Shown here piece by piece: positions 18,460-27,249 of a stretch of 64,000 nucleotides of DNA. How positions within the stretch are numbered: the first letter of the stretch is position 1; every line of letters begins with the position of its first letter. The stretch covers positions 16,005 to 80,004 of the forward strand of contig NZ_CVPC01000022.1 of NCBI RefSeq assembly GCF_001049735.1, read 5' to 3'. A model generated the notes under the pieces. That model made no database searches. It was not told the origin of the DNA and saw only the letters and a list, made by a program, of their open reading frames with translations. The stretch comes from Nereida ignava. Its GTDB lineage: Bacteria > Pseudomonadota > Alphaproteobacteria > Rhodobacterales > Rhodobacteraceae. Position numbers and translations under genes: made by a program.

Positions 18460-20105
18460 CCAGTCCCGCACCAGCATGGTCTCTCGCTGAACGCGCGTTA
18501 ACCTTGTTGGCGCTTAATCCGCGTCTTGGTGGCATTTGGGTGAAAGCACGTAACGGGCCCGTCCGTGACCGCTTCAACGCCGCCTGCGATGCGCTTCCCC
18601 TACCCTGCCGCCGGGTACATCCGCGCGTTTCTGACGAACAGCTTTTTGGCGGCGTAGACATTAGCGCTACGCTTCAAAAAGGGTCTGTTGTGGCCGAAAA
18701 AGGGATGCTGAACGATCCTTCGACACTTGTTCTGATAATGGCTGAACGCACAGAGGGACCACTGGCAGCGCGGCTTGCGCAAACATTGGATGCAGGCGAT
18801 CACGCGCTGATTGCGCTAGACGAAGGCTTGGATGAAGAAGGCGCTGAACAACTCCCCCCTGCCCTAGTAGAACGGCTTGCATTTCACGTGGATCTTGCCG
18901 GGATACGGCACACTGATGTCAGTGTTATTACTCTGCCAAGCAATATCGATCTCACAACCGTTGAAACACCTAATGAGGTAATTAAATACCTCACGTCGCT
19001 CTGTATTCAATTTGGCGTTGTTGGCATTCGCGCGCCGATGTTTGCTGTTGAGGCCGCACGCACACATGCGGCTCTGTTTAACCGTCAAACACCCAATGCC
19101 GACGATCTGAAGGCGGCCGCTGAACTGGTTATCGCGCCCCGCGCAACCTGCATGCCATCCGATCAAACAGATGCACAAGAAACGTCGCCCCCGCCTGATA
19201 ACACAGGTGACAATTCACTAGCCAATCAATCCGCAGAGATTATACCGCAAGACATGGTGATCGATGCCATTCGCGCAATGCTACCACCAGACGTTCTCGC
19301 TCAGTTAGCCAAGGCAAAAGCACAGCGAAGCGCCAAAACAGCCAGCGGTTCAGGTGACAGCAAGAAAGGTAACCGCCGCGGTCGCCCCCTGCCCTCAACC
19401 ACCGGCAAGCTGGATGGCACAAACACAATTGACTTGGTCGCGACCTTACGTGCCGCCGCACCTTGGCAACCATTGCGCCGACGTGGGTTTACACGCACCA
19501 CGCTCGCCATCCGCCCATCTGATATTCGGGTCAAACGCTTTAAGGAAATGTCAGACAGACTTATGATTTTCACTGTCGATGCATCCGGAAGTGCTGCCAT
19601 GGCACGACTAGGAGAGGCAAAAGGCGCAGTTGAGTTACTGCTAGCACAGGCCTACGCCCGTCGCGACCATGTGGCGCTGGTAGCGTTTCGCGGTGAAACA
19701 GCCGAAACAATTTTACAACCAACGCGCAGCCTTGTGCAGACGAAACGACAACTAGCCAGCTTGGCAGGTGGTGGTGGAACGCCCCTTGCGGCCGGCCTGA
19801 AGGCTGCCCTTGATCTGGCACAACAGGCCCGAGGGCGTGGCCTGACACCCACAATCATCACGCTGACCGATGGACGTGCAAATATCGCCCTTGATGGAAC
19901 AGCTTCTCGTGTCCCCGCGGGGACAGATGCCGAGATGATGGCCCAACATATAGCAGCGCATAACATCGCAAGCATGGTGATTGATGTGTCTAACCGCCCA
20001 CACAGAGCCTTAGAGACCCTTTCCAGCCGCATGATGGCGCCCTACATCGCCCTACCCCGCGCCAGCGCACAGAAGCTCTCTCAGGCCATCTCAGGCGCTT
20101 TGTAG
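18456..20105 (+). CDS. bchD: Magnesium chelatase subunit D
   Basis: 549-residue partner of BchI: a degenerate AAA+ domain at the N-terminus, a Ser/Lys/Gly-rich linker around residue 280-310, and a C-terminal von Willebrand A domain with the MIDAS motif DASGSAAM and TDGRANIAL. Near its 3' end (19910-19925) the coding sequence contains a perfect 16-bp palindrome identical to those in the adjacent partition module, read as RVPAGT. It is followed after 4 nt by bchO. Confidence 0.97.
   Translation: MTSPAPAWSLAERALTLLALNPRLGGIWVKARNGPVRDRFNAACDALPLPCRRVHPRVSDEQLFGGVDISATLQKGSVVAEKGMLNDPSTLVLIMAERTEGPLAARLAQTLDAGDHALIALDEGLDEEGAEQLPPALVERLAFHVDLAGIRHTDVSVITLPSNIDLTTVETPNEVIKYLTSLCIQFGVVGIRAPMFAVEAARTHAALFNRQTPNADDLKAAAELVIAPRATCMPSDQTDAQETSPPPDNTGDNSLANQSAEIIPQDMVIDAIRAMLPPDVLAQLAKAKAQRSAKTASGSGDSKKGNRRGRPLPSTTGKLDGTNTIDLVATLRAAAPWQPLRRRGFTRTTLAIRPSDIRVKRFKEMSDRLMIFTVDASGSAAMARLGEAKGAVELLLAQAYARRDHVALVAFRGETAETILQPTRSLVQTKRQLASLAGGGGTPLAAGLKAALDLAQQARGRGLTPTIITLTDGRANIALDGTASRVPAGTDAEMMAQHIAAHNIASMVIDVSNRPHRALETLSSRMMAPYIALPRASAQKLSQAISGAL
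19910..19925. repeat. Candidate parS palindrome 1 (inside bchD)
   Basis: Perfect 16-bp palindrome TGTCCCCGCGGGGACA inside bchD. It shares its 14-bp core GTCCCCGCGGGGAC with five other copies that cluster around parAB. It is read in the bchD frame as Val-Pro-Ala-Gly. Confidence 0.8.
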
Positions 20106-20109
20106 GGAG

Positions 20110-20970
20110 ATGGACCTGCTGCCCCGCCTACCCGCCTACTGGCCCCACAAAGAGCACTCTCAGATCATCCCCTGCAGGCCACACAGGTGGCACGTACAAA
20201 TCATGGGGAACGGGCCGCAATTGTTGCTCATCCACGGCGCTGGTGGCGCAACGCACTCATGGCGGGACGTCATGCCACTACTTGCGCAAACACACCAAGT
20301 CATCGCCGTTGACCTGCCCGGTCAGGGCTTTAGCCAACTTGGCTCACGCGCACGCTGCGGGCTTGATGCGATGGCCACAGATCTTGCGTCGCTGCTTGCC
20401 CAAGAAAGCTGGAAGCCAACCGCAATCATAGGGCACTCCGCTGGTGCCGCCATTGCACTTCGACTTGCAGAACTTGGCGTGTCCCCGCGGGGACAGATCA
20501 TCGGCATCAACGCGGCGCTCGCAAATTTCAAAGGCATCGCAGGCTTTCTATTCCCTGCATTCGCAAAGCTGCTGTCCCTAAACCCCCTGACAGCACGTAT
20601 TTTTACTGCCACCTCTGGCAACACCGCAGCAGTTGAGCGCCTGATAACCGGGACAGGCTCAAAGCTCGATGCAGATGGGCTAAAGCTTTATCAGACGCTG
20701 ATCGCACGGCGCTCACACGTTGACGGTACACTCGCCATGATGGCACATTGGAAGTTGGATGGGTTGCTCGAACGACTGCCCAACATCCTCAATCAGACGC
20801 TCTTCATTACCGGCTCAAACGATCAGGCTGTTCCGCCAAGCACAAGCAACGCAGCGGCCTCACGTATGCAAAACGCGCGAGTACATGAAATCAGTAAACT
20901 TGGACACTTGGCCCATGAAGAAAGCCCGCAGCAGGTGGTCAACCTGATACGGGCCTTTATCGAAGAGTAA
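20110..20970 (+). CDS. bchO: BchO, alpha/beta hydrolase of the Mg-chelatase operon
   Basis: 286-residue alpha/beta hydrolase with the family motif HRWHVQ...LLIHGAGGATHSWRD, nucleophile elbow GHSAGAA, and a late GHLAHEESP histidine. BchO is conserved next to bchID in purple bacteria and is thought to aid Mg-chelatase or metal-tetrapyrrole handling, without a proven reaction. A second copy of the partition palindrome lies at 20480-20495 inside the gene, in a different codon frame from the bchD copy (read V-S-P-R-G-Q). A third follows the stop codon. Confidence 0.92.
   Translation: MDLLPRLPAYWPHKEHSQIIPCRPHRWHVQIMGNGPQLLLIHGAGGATHSWRDVMPLLAQTHQVIAVDLPGQGFSQLGSRARCGLDAMATDLASLLAQESWKPTAIIGHSAGAAIALRLAELGVSPRGQIIGINAALANFKGIAGFLFPAFAKLLSLNPLTARIFTATSGNTAAVERLITGTGSKLDADGLKLYQTLIARRSHVDGTLAMMAHWKLDGLLERLPNILNQTLFITGSNDQAVPPSTSNAAASRMQNARVHEISKLGHLAHEESPQQVVNLIRAFIEE
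20480..20495. repeat. Candidate parS palindrome 2 (inside bchO)
   Basis: Perfect TGTCCCCGCGGGGACA within bchO. Even the flanks CG...GAT match the copy in bchD, although the reading frame is shifted. Confidence 0.8.
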
Positions 20971-20971
20971 C

Positions 20972-20987
20972 TGTCCCCGCGGGGACG
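20972..20987. repeat. Candidate parS palindrome 3 (bchO-parB gap)
   Basis: Core GTCCCCGCGGGGAC at 20973-20986, filling almost the whole 19-bp gap between the convergent stops of bchO and parB. Confidence 0.82.
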
Positions 20988-20989
20988 CG

Positions 20990-22081
20990 CTACTTTGGAT
21001 CAAGCGCTTCCCAAAACGCAGCTACTGCCGCCTCAAGCCGCGCACGCTCAACTGTTGTGAAATCCATCTTCGATTGCATCGAAAAACTTCCCTCTGCGGC
21101 AACACACTTCACCTGTCCCCGCGGGGACATCAAACGCAGGGTCGTCTTGGCAGTCTCACGAGGCGTGGTTTTGGGAGTATTCTTCTCAGCCACAAAGGCC
21201 CGCAACATCCGAAGCTCATCGGCCGCACTCTGCCCATTTGCGTCAAGCAAACGCTGCTTCAGCACACTGACGAGCGCGGGGTTTTCATCAAGCTTTTTTC
21301 CCACCTCAAGCCCAAGCGCACGCGGGATTACATCGACGTGGACCAAGCTTGGCTCAAGCCGCTGGTATAACTTTGCAAAGTTTTTAATGTAGGCCCGCTT
21401 TTGCCGACCCGCGCTTGCAAACAAATCATCAATAGCTTCGTTCACATTAGAAAACGCTTTGTCAGACGACCGCAAGTAAGCCCAAGCGATCGCCGCCATT
21501 TCACCAAAACCGATACCCTTGCGCACGATATTCTCATCGACCATCCGGCGATACAAAGAGCGGTCTTCTTCAGTCCTGGCAATAATTCCAACTGGAATTT
21601 GAGCAAAACGCTGTTCACCGGTTTCTTTGTAAAGCTCACGGAACGCAGTCAGGCGCCGATACCCCTGAACCAATTCATAACCGTCACCTGCCTCCAGCAC
21701 CTGAATAGGATTTGAAAGACCAATATCGCGGATCGAGGCTTTTAGCTCATCAATCTCACTATCGCGGACCGCCTTGCGATCACGGGTCAACAATTCGGCT
21801 CTAACATCGGTAATATTGACTAAACGCGTAATCAGGCCAGCTTGTTTTAGGTCTACTAGCTCATGGGCGAGCCGGTCGTTTTCGGCACGAATAGCGGCCT
21901 CTGCTGCTGCACGCTCTGACAAAGCGCCAGCGTTCTCAGCAATGGCTGATGCCATAGGGCCACGCCGGTCATGAGGAGCCGACGGGGCAGGGGAGCCAAA
22001 CATCGATTTAGTCTCTAACTGCGGTGTTTGTGTCTGTTCTGCTTCATCAAAATCAATATCGAATACACGACGCTTCTTCAT
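20990..22081 (-). CDS. parB: ParB-family partition protein
   Basis: 363-residue centromere-binding protein of a plasmid partition system. After a ~100-residue N-terminal part comes the ParB/Srx nuclease-like domain (RDSEIDELKASIRDIGLSNPIQVLEAG, then YELVQGYRRLTAFREL), followed by a helix-turn-helix region (GIGFGEMAAIAWAYL). It follows parA by 4 nt in one operon. It does not look like chromosomal ParB and resembles the partition proteins of Rhodobacterales low-copy plasmids. Candidate targets are the six identical palindromes, one of which lies in this gene. Confidence 0.88.
   Translation of the reverse strand: MKKRRVFDIDFDEAEQTQTPQLETKSMFGSPAPSAPHDRRGPMASAIAENAGALSERAAAEAAIRAENDRLAHELVDLKQAGLITRLVNITDVRAELLTRDRKAVRDSEIDELKASIRDIGLSNPIQVLEAGDGYELVQGYRRLTAFRELYKETGEQRFAQIPVGIIARTEEDRSLYRRMVDENIVRKGIGFGEMAAIAWAYLRSSDKAFSNVNEAIDDLFASAGRQKRAYIKNFAKLYQRLEPSLVHVDVIPRALGLEVGKKLDENPALVSVLKQRLLDANGQSAADELRMLRAFVAEKNTPKTTPRETAKTTLRLMSPRGQVKCVAAEGSFSMQSKMDFTTVERARLEAAVAAFWEALDPK
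21114..21129. repeat. Candidate parS palindrome 4 (inside parB)
   Basis: Perfect TGTCCCCGCGGGGACA near the 3' end of parB, read on the minus strand within the parB C-terminal coding region. Confidence 0.8.
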
Positions 22082-22085
22082 AGCA

Positions 22086-23384
22086 TTACTCCAATTCTTC
22101 CCACGCGCTTACAAGGTTAGTCCGAAATTCTTCATATGCCTGATCAAAGGACGCCCGTGCACGACGCCAAGTCTCACGTGTCATATCTCTGTAGTCGATC
22201 TCGTAAATGGACGACAGGAAGCGACCTGATTGCTCAACGGCACGGGTCATCTCGATGGGATGTTCGGTAACTCTATCTTCAAACACTTTAACAAATGCCT
22301 GCTGCATCGCACGGTGCAGGTCATTGTTTGGCTCAAAACGGGTCAGCAAGAAGCGCACATCAAGGAATGCCTTGGGAAGGGACATCGTCCCCGCGGGGAC
22401 ACCACTGCGGAAATGGGCCAAGTCCTCAAGGGCCTCGGACAGCTGGCCGATAAATGAGGTAGTAGAGTCGTACTCCCAGTAACCCGGACCGGATGGGATA
22501 TAGAGAACATCCGCGGCAAAAACAGCATTCATCGACTGGTATCCAATCGCGGGCGGGCAATCGAAAATGATCATGTCATATGCGTCTGGTGGAAGCTGAT
22601 CGAGGTAGCGCGAGACGGCAGCAAAAAACGACCACTCTGGGTTCACATGGCGATACTGCGCAGAGGCGAACTCGACAAAGGCCGCATTGGCGCAAGACGG
22701 CACGATATCGATTGTGGGCCATGACGTCGGCTTAATGAAATCCGTCACCCGCAAATCGGCCAATCCCATATCCGTAATTGAGGAGGGCAGGCTACGCTTG
22801 GGCAGGGCCGCACCGCTTTCAGCGCCCATACTTACGTTGGCGTTCATCGCCTCTGTTTGGTGAATGAGGTCGCGCGCCATGACGCCCCAGACAGTAAATT
22901 CCTCATCCACATCCGACAGCCCCATCGAATGGGACAGCGTCGCTTGGGGGTCAAAGTCCACGCAAAGAACGCGGTACCCGTCAAGCGCAGCAGCGTGAGC
23001 AAAGTGCAGCGCAACGGTGGATTTCCCAGCCCCCCCTTTGAAGTTAGCAATTGCTGCACGAATGGCCCGCTTGCCCGAGGGGCGCGGCGGCATAAGCGAC
23101 TTCCGGTTCACCTTAAGACGGCGGCGGATCTGATTGATCTCCTCAAGGGAATACCAGCGTTGGCGCCCATCTTCCTCAACCAACCCTTGGGGCAGGGAGG
23201 GGTCTGACGCCAATCGACCCCGCAAAGTCGATTGGTTCACCTTGAAGATAAGCTCGCCCACCTCCCAACTGGAAAACCGCCGCAGAGTTTTTTCCATCTC
23301 TGGCGAATAGGTTTGCTTCCTAATAACACCCTGCATTCGCAAGGACTGCGCTTGCATGCGAGCTAGATCTTCATGTGAAAACAT
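22086..23384 (-). CDS. parA: ParA-family partition ATPase
   Basis: 432-residue plasmid-type ParA/RepA ATPase. The N-terminal ~110 residues hold a DNA-binding region (RWYSLEEINQIRRRL), then the deviant Walker A NFKGGAGKST, Walker A' VDFDPQATLSHSMG, and FDCPPAIGYQSMNA. It would autoregulate and drive segregation together with ParB. The promoter side faces the putative origin. A palindrome copy lies inside the gene (22387-22400) and another 21 bp upstream of the start. Confidence 0.92.
   Translation of the reverse strand: MFSHEDLARMQAQSLRMQGVIRKQTYSPEMEKTLRRFSSWEVGELIFKVNQSTLRGRLASDPSLPQGLVEEDGRQRWYSLEEINQIRRRLKVNRKSLMPPRPSGKRAIRAAIANFKGGAGKSTVALHFAHAAALDGYRVLCVDFDPQATLSHSMGLSDVDEEFTVWGVMARDLIHQTEAMNANVSMGAESGAALPKRSLPSSITDMGLADLRVTDFIKPTSWPTIDIVPSCANAAFVEFASAQYRHVNPEWSFFAAVSRYLDQLPPDAYDMIIFDCPPAIGYQSMNAVFAADVLYIPSGPGYWEYDSTTSFIGQLSEALEDLAHFRSGVPAGTMSLPKAFLDVRFLLTRFEPNNDLHRAMQQAFVKVFEDRVTEHPIEMTRAVEQSGRFLSSIYEIDYRDMTRETWRRARASFDQAYEEFRTNLVSAWEELE
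22386..22401. repeat. Candidate parS palindrome 5 (inside parA)
   Basis: Core GTCCCCGCGGGGAC at 22387-22400, read in the parA frame as VPAGT. The outer base pair is not conserved (C...A). Confidence 0.78.
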
Positions 23385-23951
23385 TTCGAGCCTTTGACAT
23401 TACCTGTCCCCGCGGGGACGCTTTTAGATGCTGTTGTCCTGATTTACGCCTAATTTGCGAAAAAAGCAAAAGGGGATAAAGATGAAATGGTAAAAAAGCG
23501 AAAATAGCACGTAGCGGCTGTTTTTGTGGGAATCGCAAGGCGCTGCTGGAACCAGTGAGCATCTACGTGCTGGCGAGTGTCCCAAACTAAGGGGGACACA
23601 TATCTTGCCGCCACTACATATTGGGGGACAAAAAAGCCCTAATAGGTGTCAGCCAAGGCGTCCCCCTATACCATTAATACCAAAAATATCATTATTGATT
23701 AGTGGTTTTAAAGCGCTCAGAAAAACTGAACTTGACAGAATCGAGCCATTGGACGCAAATCAGACAAGAGATTTGATTTAGCGTTGAGTTGCAGCACAAG
23801 TATGTGTAGTTCTGCGCCATCATTGTAAAAAAATAACAAAATAGCAGAGACAACCAAACACGGTATCGCTGCATGAGGCAAAAAATATCGCGACCCAAAG
23901 TATCTGCCAAAAGAGCGGAGCTTTATTCCAAAGGGCGCGAAAAGGGCGGAT
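23385..23951. other. Putative origin/control region between parA and rep
   Basis: 567 bases without a convincing gene. It contains palindrome copy 6 near parA. An iteron-like motif GGGGGAC(A/G) occurs at 23591-23598 and 23623-23630 (plus) and 23659-23666 (minus), the first two each preceded by AA or TT. An A+T-rich block runs at about 23675-23715, with another near 23825-23840. This arrangement between a partition operon and an initiator gene is typical of a plasmid replication origin. No exact TTATCCACA DnaA box was found. Confidence 0.6.
23405..23420. repeat. Candidate parS palindrome 6 (upstream of parA)
   Basis: Core GTCCCCGCGGGGAC at 23406-23419, 21 bp before the parA start codon. It could serve both as partition site and as an operator for parAB autoregulation. 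Confidence 0.82.
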
Positions 23952-24632
23952 ATGAACGTTACCCAAACTGTTGGGCGCAATGCGTCCGTGGTAAAATACG
24001 ATGTGCTAACCGCCATGGGCGCCTATGCCTTGGCACACGGCAAACATGAGCAGCGATTGATACTGCGATTTATCACACTTGTTGTGGCGCGCTACAACTG
24101 GCAGCGGGATGAGTTGGCCGTAGGTCAAGTTGAGATAGCTCGGCTTTGGGCCGTAGAACCCCGCACTGTTAAACGTGAGATGGCGAAGCTTAAAGCAATG
24201 GGGTGGCTTGTGGTTCACCGCCAAGGTGCGCGTGGGCGTGTAACTCAATATGGCCTTGATCTGGAGTGCATACGACGTGTGACGCGGCCACAGTGGGATG
24301 CTGTTGGCCCTGATTATGCCTTGCGCATGGAAGGTGTGCCAGAAAGTGCGAAGGTGGTGCCGTTGAAGGCACGCGGGCAAATACCCGCGCCAGACCTAAG
24401 TAGTGGGACAGAGTGGAGCTTGGCCCAAGGCGTGCTTCATAGCCAGGACGAGGGCGCATATGGCGCGTGGCTAAGCGCGCTGGTGCGGGTTGAGCGGGCA
24501 GGGGGCCGGTTGGTCCTTCGCGCGCCGAGTAAATTTCATGCTGCTTATGTTCAGACCCATTTAATTGAACAAGTGAATGCAGCGTGTCGAGCTGTCGATC
24601 AAGACGTGAGCGAAGTTGTCTTGGTGGTCTAA
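23952..24632 (+). CDS. DnaA-like plasmid replication initiator
   Basis: 226-residue protein. The N-terminal half has a winged-helix look (VGQVEIARLWAVEPRTVKREMAKLKAMGW). The C-terminal ~75 residues match the pattern of the DnaA N-terminal domain (EWSLAQGVL, AYGAWLSAL, LVLRAPSKFHAAYVQTHL). No AAA+ motor or DnaA box-binding domain is present. This is the make-up of the 'DnaA-like' replicase that defines a Rhodobacterales plasmid class with parAB. It points away from parAB across the putative origin. Naming to class is confident; the compatibility subgroup cannot be told from sequence alone. Confidence 0.82.
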   Translation: MNVTQTVGRNASVVKYDVLTAMGAYALAHGKHEQRLILRFITLVVARYNWQRDELAVGQVEIARLWAVEPRTVKREMAKLKAMGWLVVHRQGARGRVTQYGLDLECIRRVTRPQWDAVGPDYALRMEGVPESAKVVPLKARGQIPAPDLSSGTEWSLAQGVLHSQDEGAYGAWLSALVRVERAGGRLVLRAPSKFHAAYVQTHLIEQVNAACRAVDQDVSEVVLVV

Positions 24633-24655
24633 GCTGCGGAGTATCCAGTTTCGCT

Positions 24656-24690
24656 AAAAAAATGGCCGCCCCCTATCGGGGACGGCCATT
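24656..24690 (-). terminator. Terminator downstream of cycA
   Basis: Minus-strand stem AATGGCCGTCCCC / GGGGGCGGCCATT with a GATA loop (13 bp, one G-U pair) is followed by a T tract. It ends the long puh-acsF-hemA-cycA transcript and could also act weakly for rep on the other strand. Confidence 0.82.
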
Positions 24691-24727
24691 GCTTTTCACA
24701 AAGAAAAACAAAATTTTTATTTCTAGA

Positions 24728-25162
24728 TCAGTTAGCTGGGGCCAGCGACGCAAGGTACGCGTAAATGTTCACAGCGTCTTCTTCTTTACGTACTTTATAG
24801 CTCATTTTGCTGCGGCCTTTTTCGCCTGTGGCTTCTTTCAGGTACCCTGTTGGGTCCTGAACATAAGCGACAAACGATGCTTCGTCCCACACGAGACCAG
24901 CATCTGTGCCAGCTTTCATCAGCTTGGAGTAGCGATAATCAGACTGAGCAATCGCGTTGCCGACGACGTTGTAAAGGTTTGGACCAGTTGGCTTTTTCTT
25001 GCCAACAATGTCATTGCCGTCTGCGTCTTGAACCCAGTGGCATGTTGTACAGTTTTTGAATGCATCTTCACCAGCAGCAGCATCACCAGAAGCGTGGCCG
25101 TCTGCAAATGCAGCGCCACCGATAGCCATTGCGGCGGTCAGGGTAAGTAGTGTCGTTTTCAT
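24728..25162 (-). CDS. cycA: Cytochrome c2-type (c-551-like) electron carrier
   Basis: 144-residue secreted class I cytochrome c. It has a signal peptide (KTTLLTLTAAMAIGGAAFA), the haem site CTTCH in NCTTCHWV, and a methionine ligand in RSKMSYK. It would re-reduce the photo-oxidised reaction-centre special pair from the bc1 complex, a necessary role as no pufC is present. The start at 25162 has GGAGATAG upstream; a longer in-frame reading from 25195 adds residues before the signal peptide. It is the last gene of the hemA-containing unit. Confidence 0.9.
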   Translation of the reverse strand: MKTTLLTLTAAMAIGGAAFADGHASGDAAAGEDAFKNCTTCHWVQDADGNDIVGKKKPTGPNLYNVVGNAIAQSDYRYSKLMKAGTDAGLVWDEASFVAYVQDPTGYLKEATGEKGRSKMSYKVRKEEDAVNIYAYLASLAPAN

Positions 25163-25237
25163 AAATCTATCTCCAACGTTCATTCCAATAAGCAACTTAG
25201 GGCCAAAGTGCCGCAGGTAAAGTTAAGCCCGCTATAA

Positions 25238-26452
25238 TCACGCGACTGCGTGGGAAACCGCGCATTGCTTCCACAGAGTGCTAAGCGCATTCACCAAATG
25301 ATCGATGTCCGCATCTGTATGGCAGGGGCCTGGTGTAAAGCGTAGCCGCTCGGTCCCTTTTGGCACTGTGGGGTAGTTAATGGGCTGCACATAAATGCCG
25401 TACTGCTCCATCAGGTAATCCGCAATCATCCGCGTTTTAACAGGATCTTTGATCATCACGGGAATAATGTGGCTTTTGTTCATCAGGTGCGGGATGCCCG
25501 CGCGATCAAGTTTGTGACGCAGCTGCGCGACTTGGGCTTGTTGGCCTTTACGCTCAACATCCGATGTCTTGAGGTGCTTGATAGACGTTTGCGCCGCTGC
25601 TGCCACTGCGGGGGGCAGGGCAGTGGTAAAGATAAAGCCAGAGGCAAATGAACGGATAAAGTCACACAGCGCCTCGGAGCCAGTGATATAGCCACCAACA
25701 ACACCGTACGCCTTGCCCAAGGTGCCTTCGATCAGTGTGATCCGATCGGCAAGCCCCTCACGCTCGGAAATACCGCCGCCTCGCGGGCCGTACATGCCAA
25801 CGGCGTGGACCTCATCGAGGTAGGTCATCGCGCCGTGTTTCTCAGCAACTTCAATGATTTCGCGCATCGGGCAGATGTCACCATCCATTGAGTAAACACT
25901 TTCAAATGCGACGATCTTTGTCGTGTTGGCGGGTAGGGCAGCCAACTTACGATCAAGGTCCTCAACATCGTTGTGTTTCCAGATGACTTTTTGTGCCTTT
26001 GAGTGGCGAATGCCTTCGATCATCGAGGCGTGGTTGCCTTCGTCTGATAAGATCACAGCATTGGGCAGTCGCGCGCCAAGGGTGCTTAGGGCGGCCCAGT
26101 TCGACACGTATCCAGAGGTGAACAAAAGCGCACTTTCCTTGCCGTGCAGATCAGCCAACTCATTCTCAAGAGCGAGGTGGTGAATGGCATTGCCAGAGAT
26201 GTTGCGCGTACCACCCGCGCCAGTACCACAGCTTTCGGCGGTGCGTGTCATGGCGGCGATCACATCAGGATGGTGACCCATGCCAAGGTAATCGTTTGAG
26301 CACCAGATTGTGACATCCCGCGCCTCATCTTGGCCGTGCTCGGACGCTTGAGGAAACTTACCCGTGTGACGTTCAAGCTGTGCAAAAACGCGATAATTGC
26401 CATCGTCTTTGAGTTTGTCCAACTGCTCATTGAAAAGAATATCAAACGTCAT
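25238..26452 (-). CDS. hemA: 5-aminolevulinate synthase
   Basis: 404-residue PLP enzyme condensing glycine and succinyl-CoA, the first committed step of tetrapyrrole synthesis in alphaproteobacteria. Visible features are [15 protein letters not shown] at the start, the glycine-rich [30 protein letters not shown], and the PLP lysine in [11 protein letters not shown]. The ATG overlaps the puhE stop (ATGA). Its place inside the PGC ties precursor supply to photosystem synthesis. Confidence 0.97.
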   Translation of the reverse strand: MTFDILFNEQLDKLKDDGNYRVFAQLERHTGKFPQASEHGQDEARDVTIWCSNDYLGMGHHPDVIAAMTRTAESCGTGAGGTRNISGNAIHHLALENELADLHGKESALLFTSGYVSNWAALSTLGARLPNAVILSDEGNHASMIEGIRHSKAQKVIWKHNDVEDLDRKLAALPANTTKIVAFESVYSMDGDICPMREIIEVAEKHGAMTYLDEVHAVGMYGPRGGGISEREGLADRITLIEGTLGKAYGVVGGYITGSEALCDFIRSFASGFIFTTALPPAVAAAAQTSIKHLKTSDVERKGQQAQVAQLRHKLDRAGIPHLMNKSHIIPVMIKDPVKTRMIADYLMEQYGIYVQPINYPTVPKGTERLRFTPGPCHTDADIDHLVNALSTLWKQCAVSHAVA

Positions 26453-27249
26453 GACGTGGTCCCTTTTGTTTTTGTGGGCGCAGGGGCGGGGAGCATCCAG
26501 CGCCATAGTTTTTCGTCAGGCAATGGAATGACCATTAGCCAGTGTTCTAGTAATGCCAGCGCAGTGATGGCGGTGAGTAGGGTAAATCCGGCCACTTCTG
26601 CCTGTGATGAGGCAGAATATAGCCGTTCAAGCCAGCAGGCTGTCGCGAATGTGAGCGCGGTGACCGATATAGGAAACAGCCAATTGACCCGTGCGTGGCG
26701 AAAATGGCTCGGCAAATGTGCCAGTGGTTTTGGTAGAAATTCTGTGTTGATTTTGGGCACGCCCAGAAAGAGATTCAGCTTGGCTGAGATGCGGGCGAAA
26801 TAAAGCACTGCGTATGTCCAAAGACCAAAGATGTTTTCGGCGTCTTGGCTGACCCAAATCATTGCAACAAGGGCCGCGGTCAATAAAATCTCGTGGTAGG
26901 CAACGGTGCCCCATGCACGAATAAAGCGCTCAAATGGTGGGGTGTTAGGCGGTAATTCTGCGGTATTTGGCCCGGTGATAATGCCCGTCAAGAATGCCAG
27001 CTCAATCCATCCCCAAACGGCCAAAGCGGCCAAAAACGCGATATAGGGTCCCGCCACTCCGGTTTGAGAGAGCGAGACGTAAAATGCCGCAGCCCCCGTA
27101 AGCAGGAACGGCAAACCCCATAGAACAGCACAGAGGCCAGCGGTGCCCTCGGCGCGGTCAGCACGGCGCACGATCACAAGGATCGCGCCCGTGGAAAACC
27201 ACCACAAGAACAGCGCGCCAAGCGCAGATATCCACGGGGTTGCCAGCAT
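26449..27249 (-). CDS. puhE: PuhE, photosynthetic complex assembly protein
   Basis: 266-residue polytopic membrane protein (about 7-8 hydrophobic segments) of the PuhE/DUF3623 family, starting [19 protein letters not shown]. PuhE modulates bacteriochlorophyll and RC-LH1 levels in Rhodobacter capsulatus. It is joined to acsF by a TAATG overlap and to hemA by ATGA, the conserved order acsF-puhE-hemA. Confidence 0.9.
   Translation of the reverse strand: MLATPWISALGALFLWWFSTGAILVIVRRADRAEGTAGLCAVLWGLPFLLTGAAAFYVSLSQTGVAGPYIAFLAALAVWGWIELAFLTGIITGPNTAELPPNTPPFERFIRAWGTVAYHEILLTAALVAMIWVSQDAENIFGLWTYAVLYFARISAKLNLFLGVPKINTEFLPKPLAHLPSHFRHARVNWLFPISVTALTFATACWLERLYSASSQAEVAGFTLLTAITALALLEHWLMVIPLPDEKLWRWMLPAPAPTKTKGTTS

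Noticed and set aside
20972..20987. GC-rich palindrome after bchO as a transcription terminator
   Set aside because: No T tract follows on either strand, and the identical sequence occurs five more times, four of them inside genes. A partition site explains it better.
23524..23781. 85-codon frame in the parA-rep interval
   Set aside because: Crosses the iteron-like motifs and the A+T-rich block, its composition is unlike a protein, and there is no ribosome binding site. Better explained as origin DNA.
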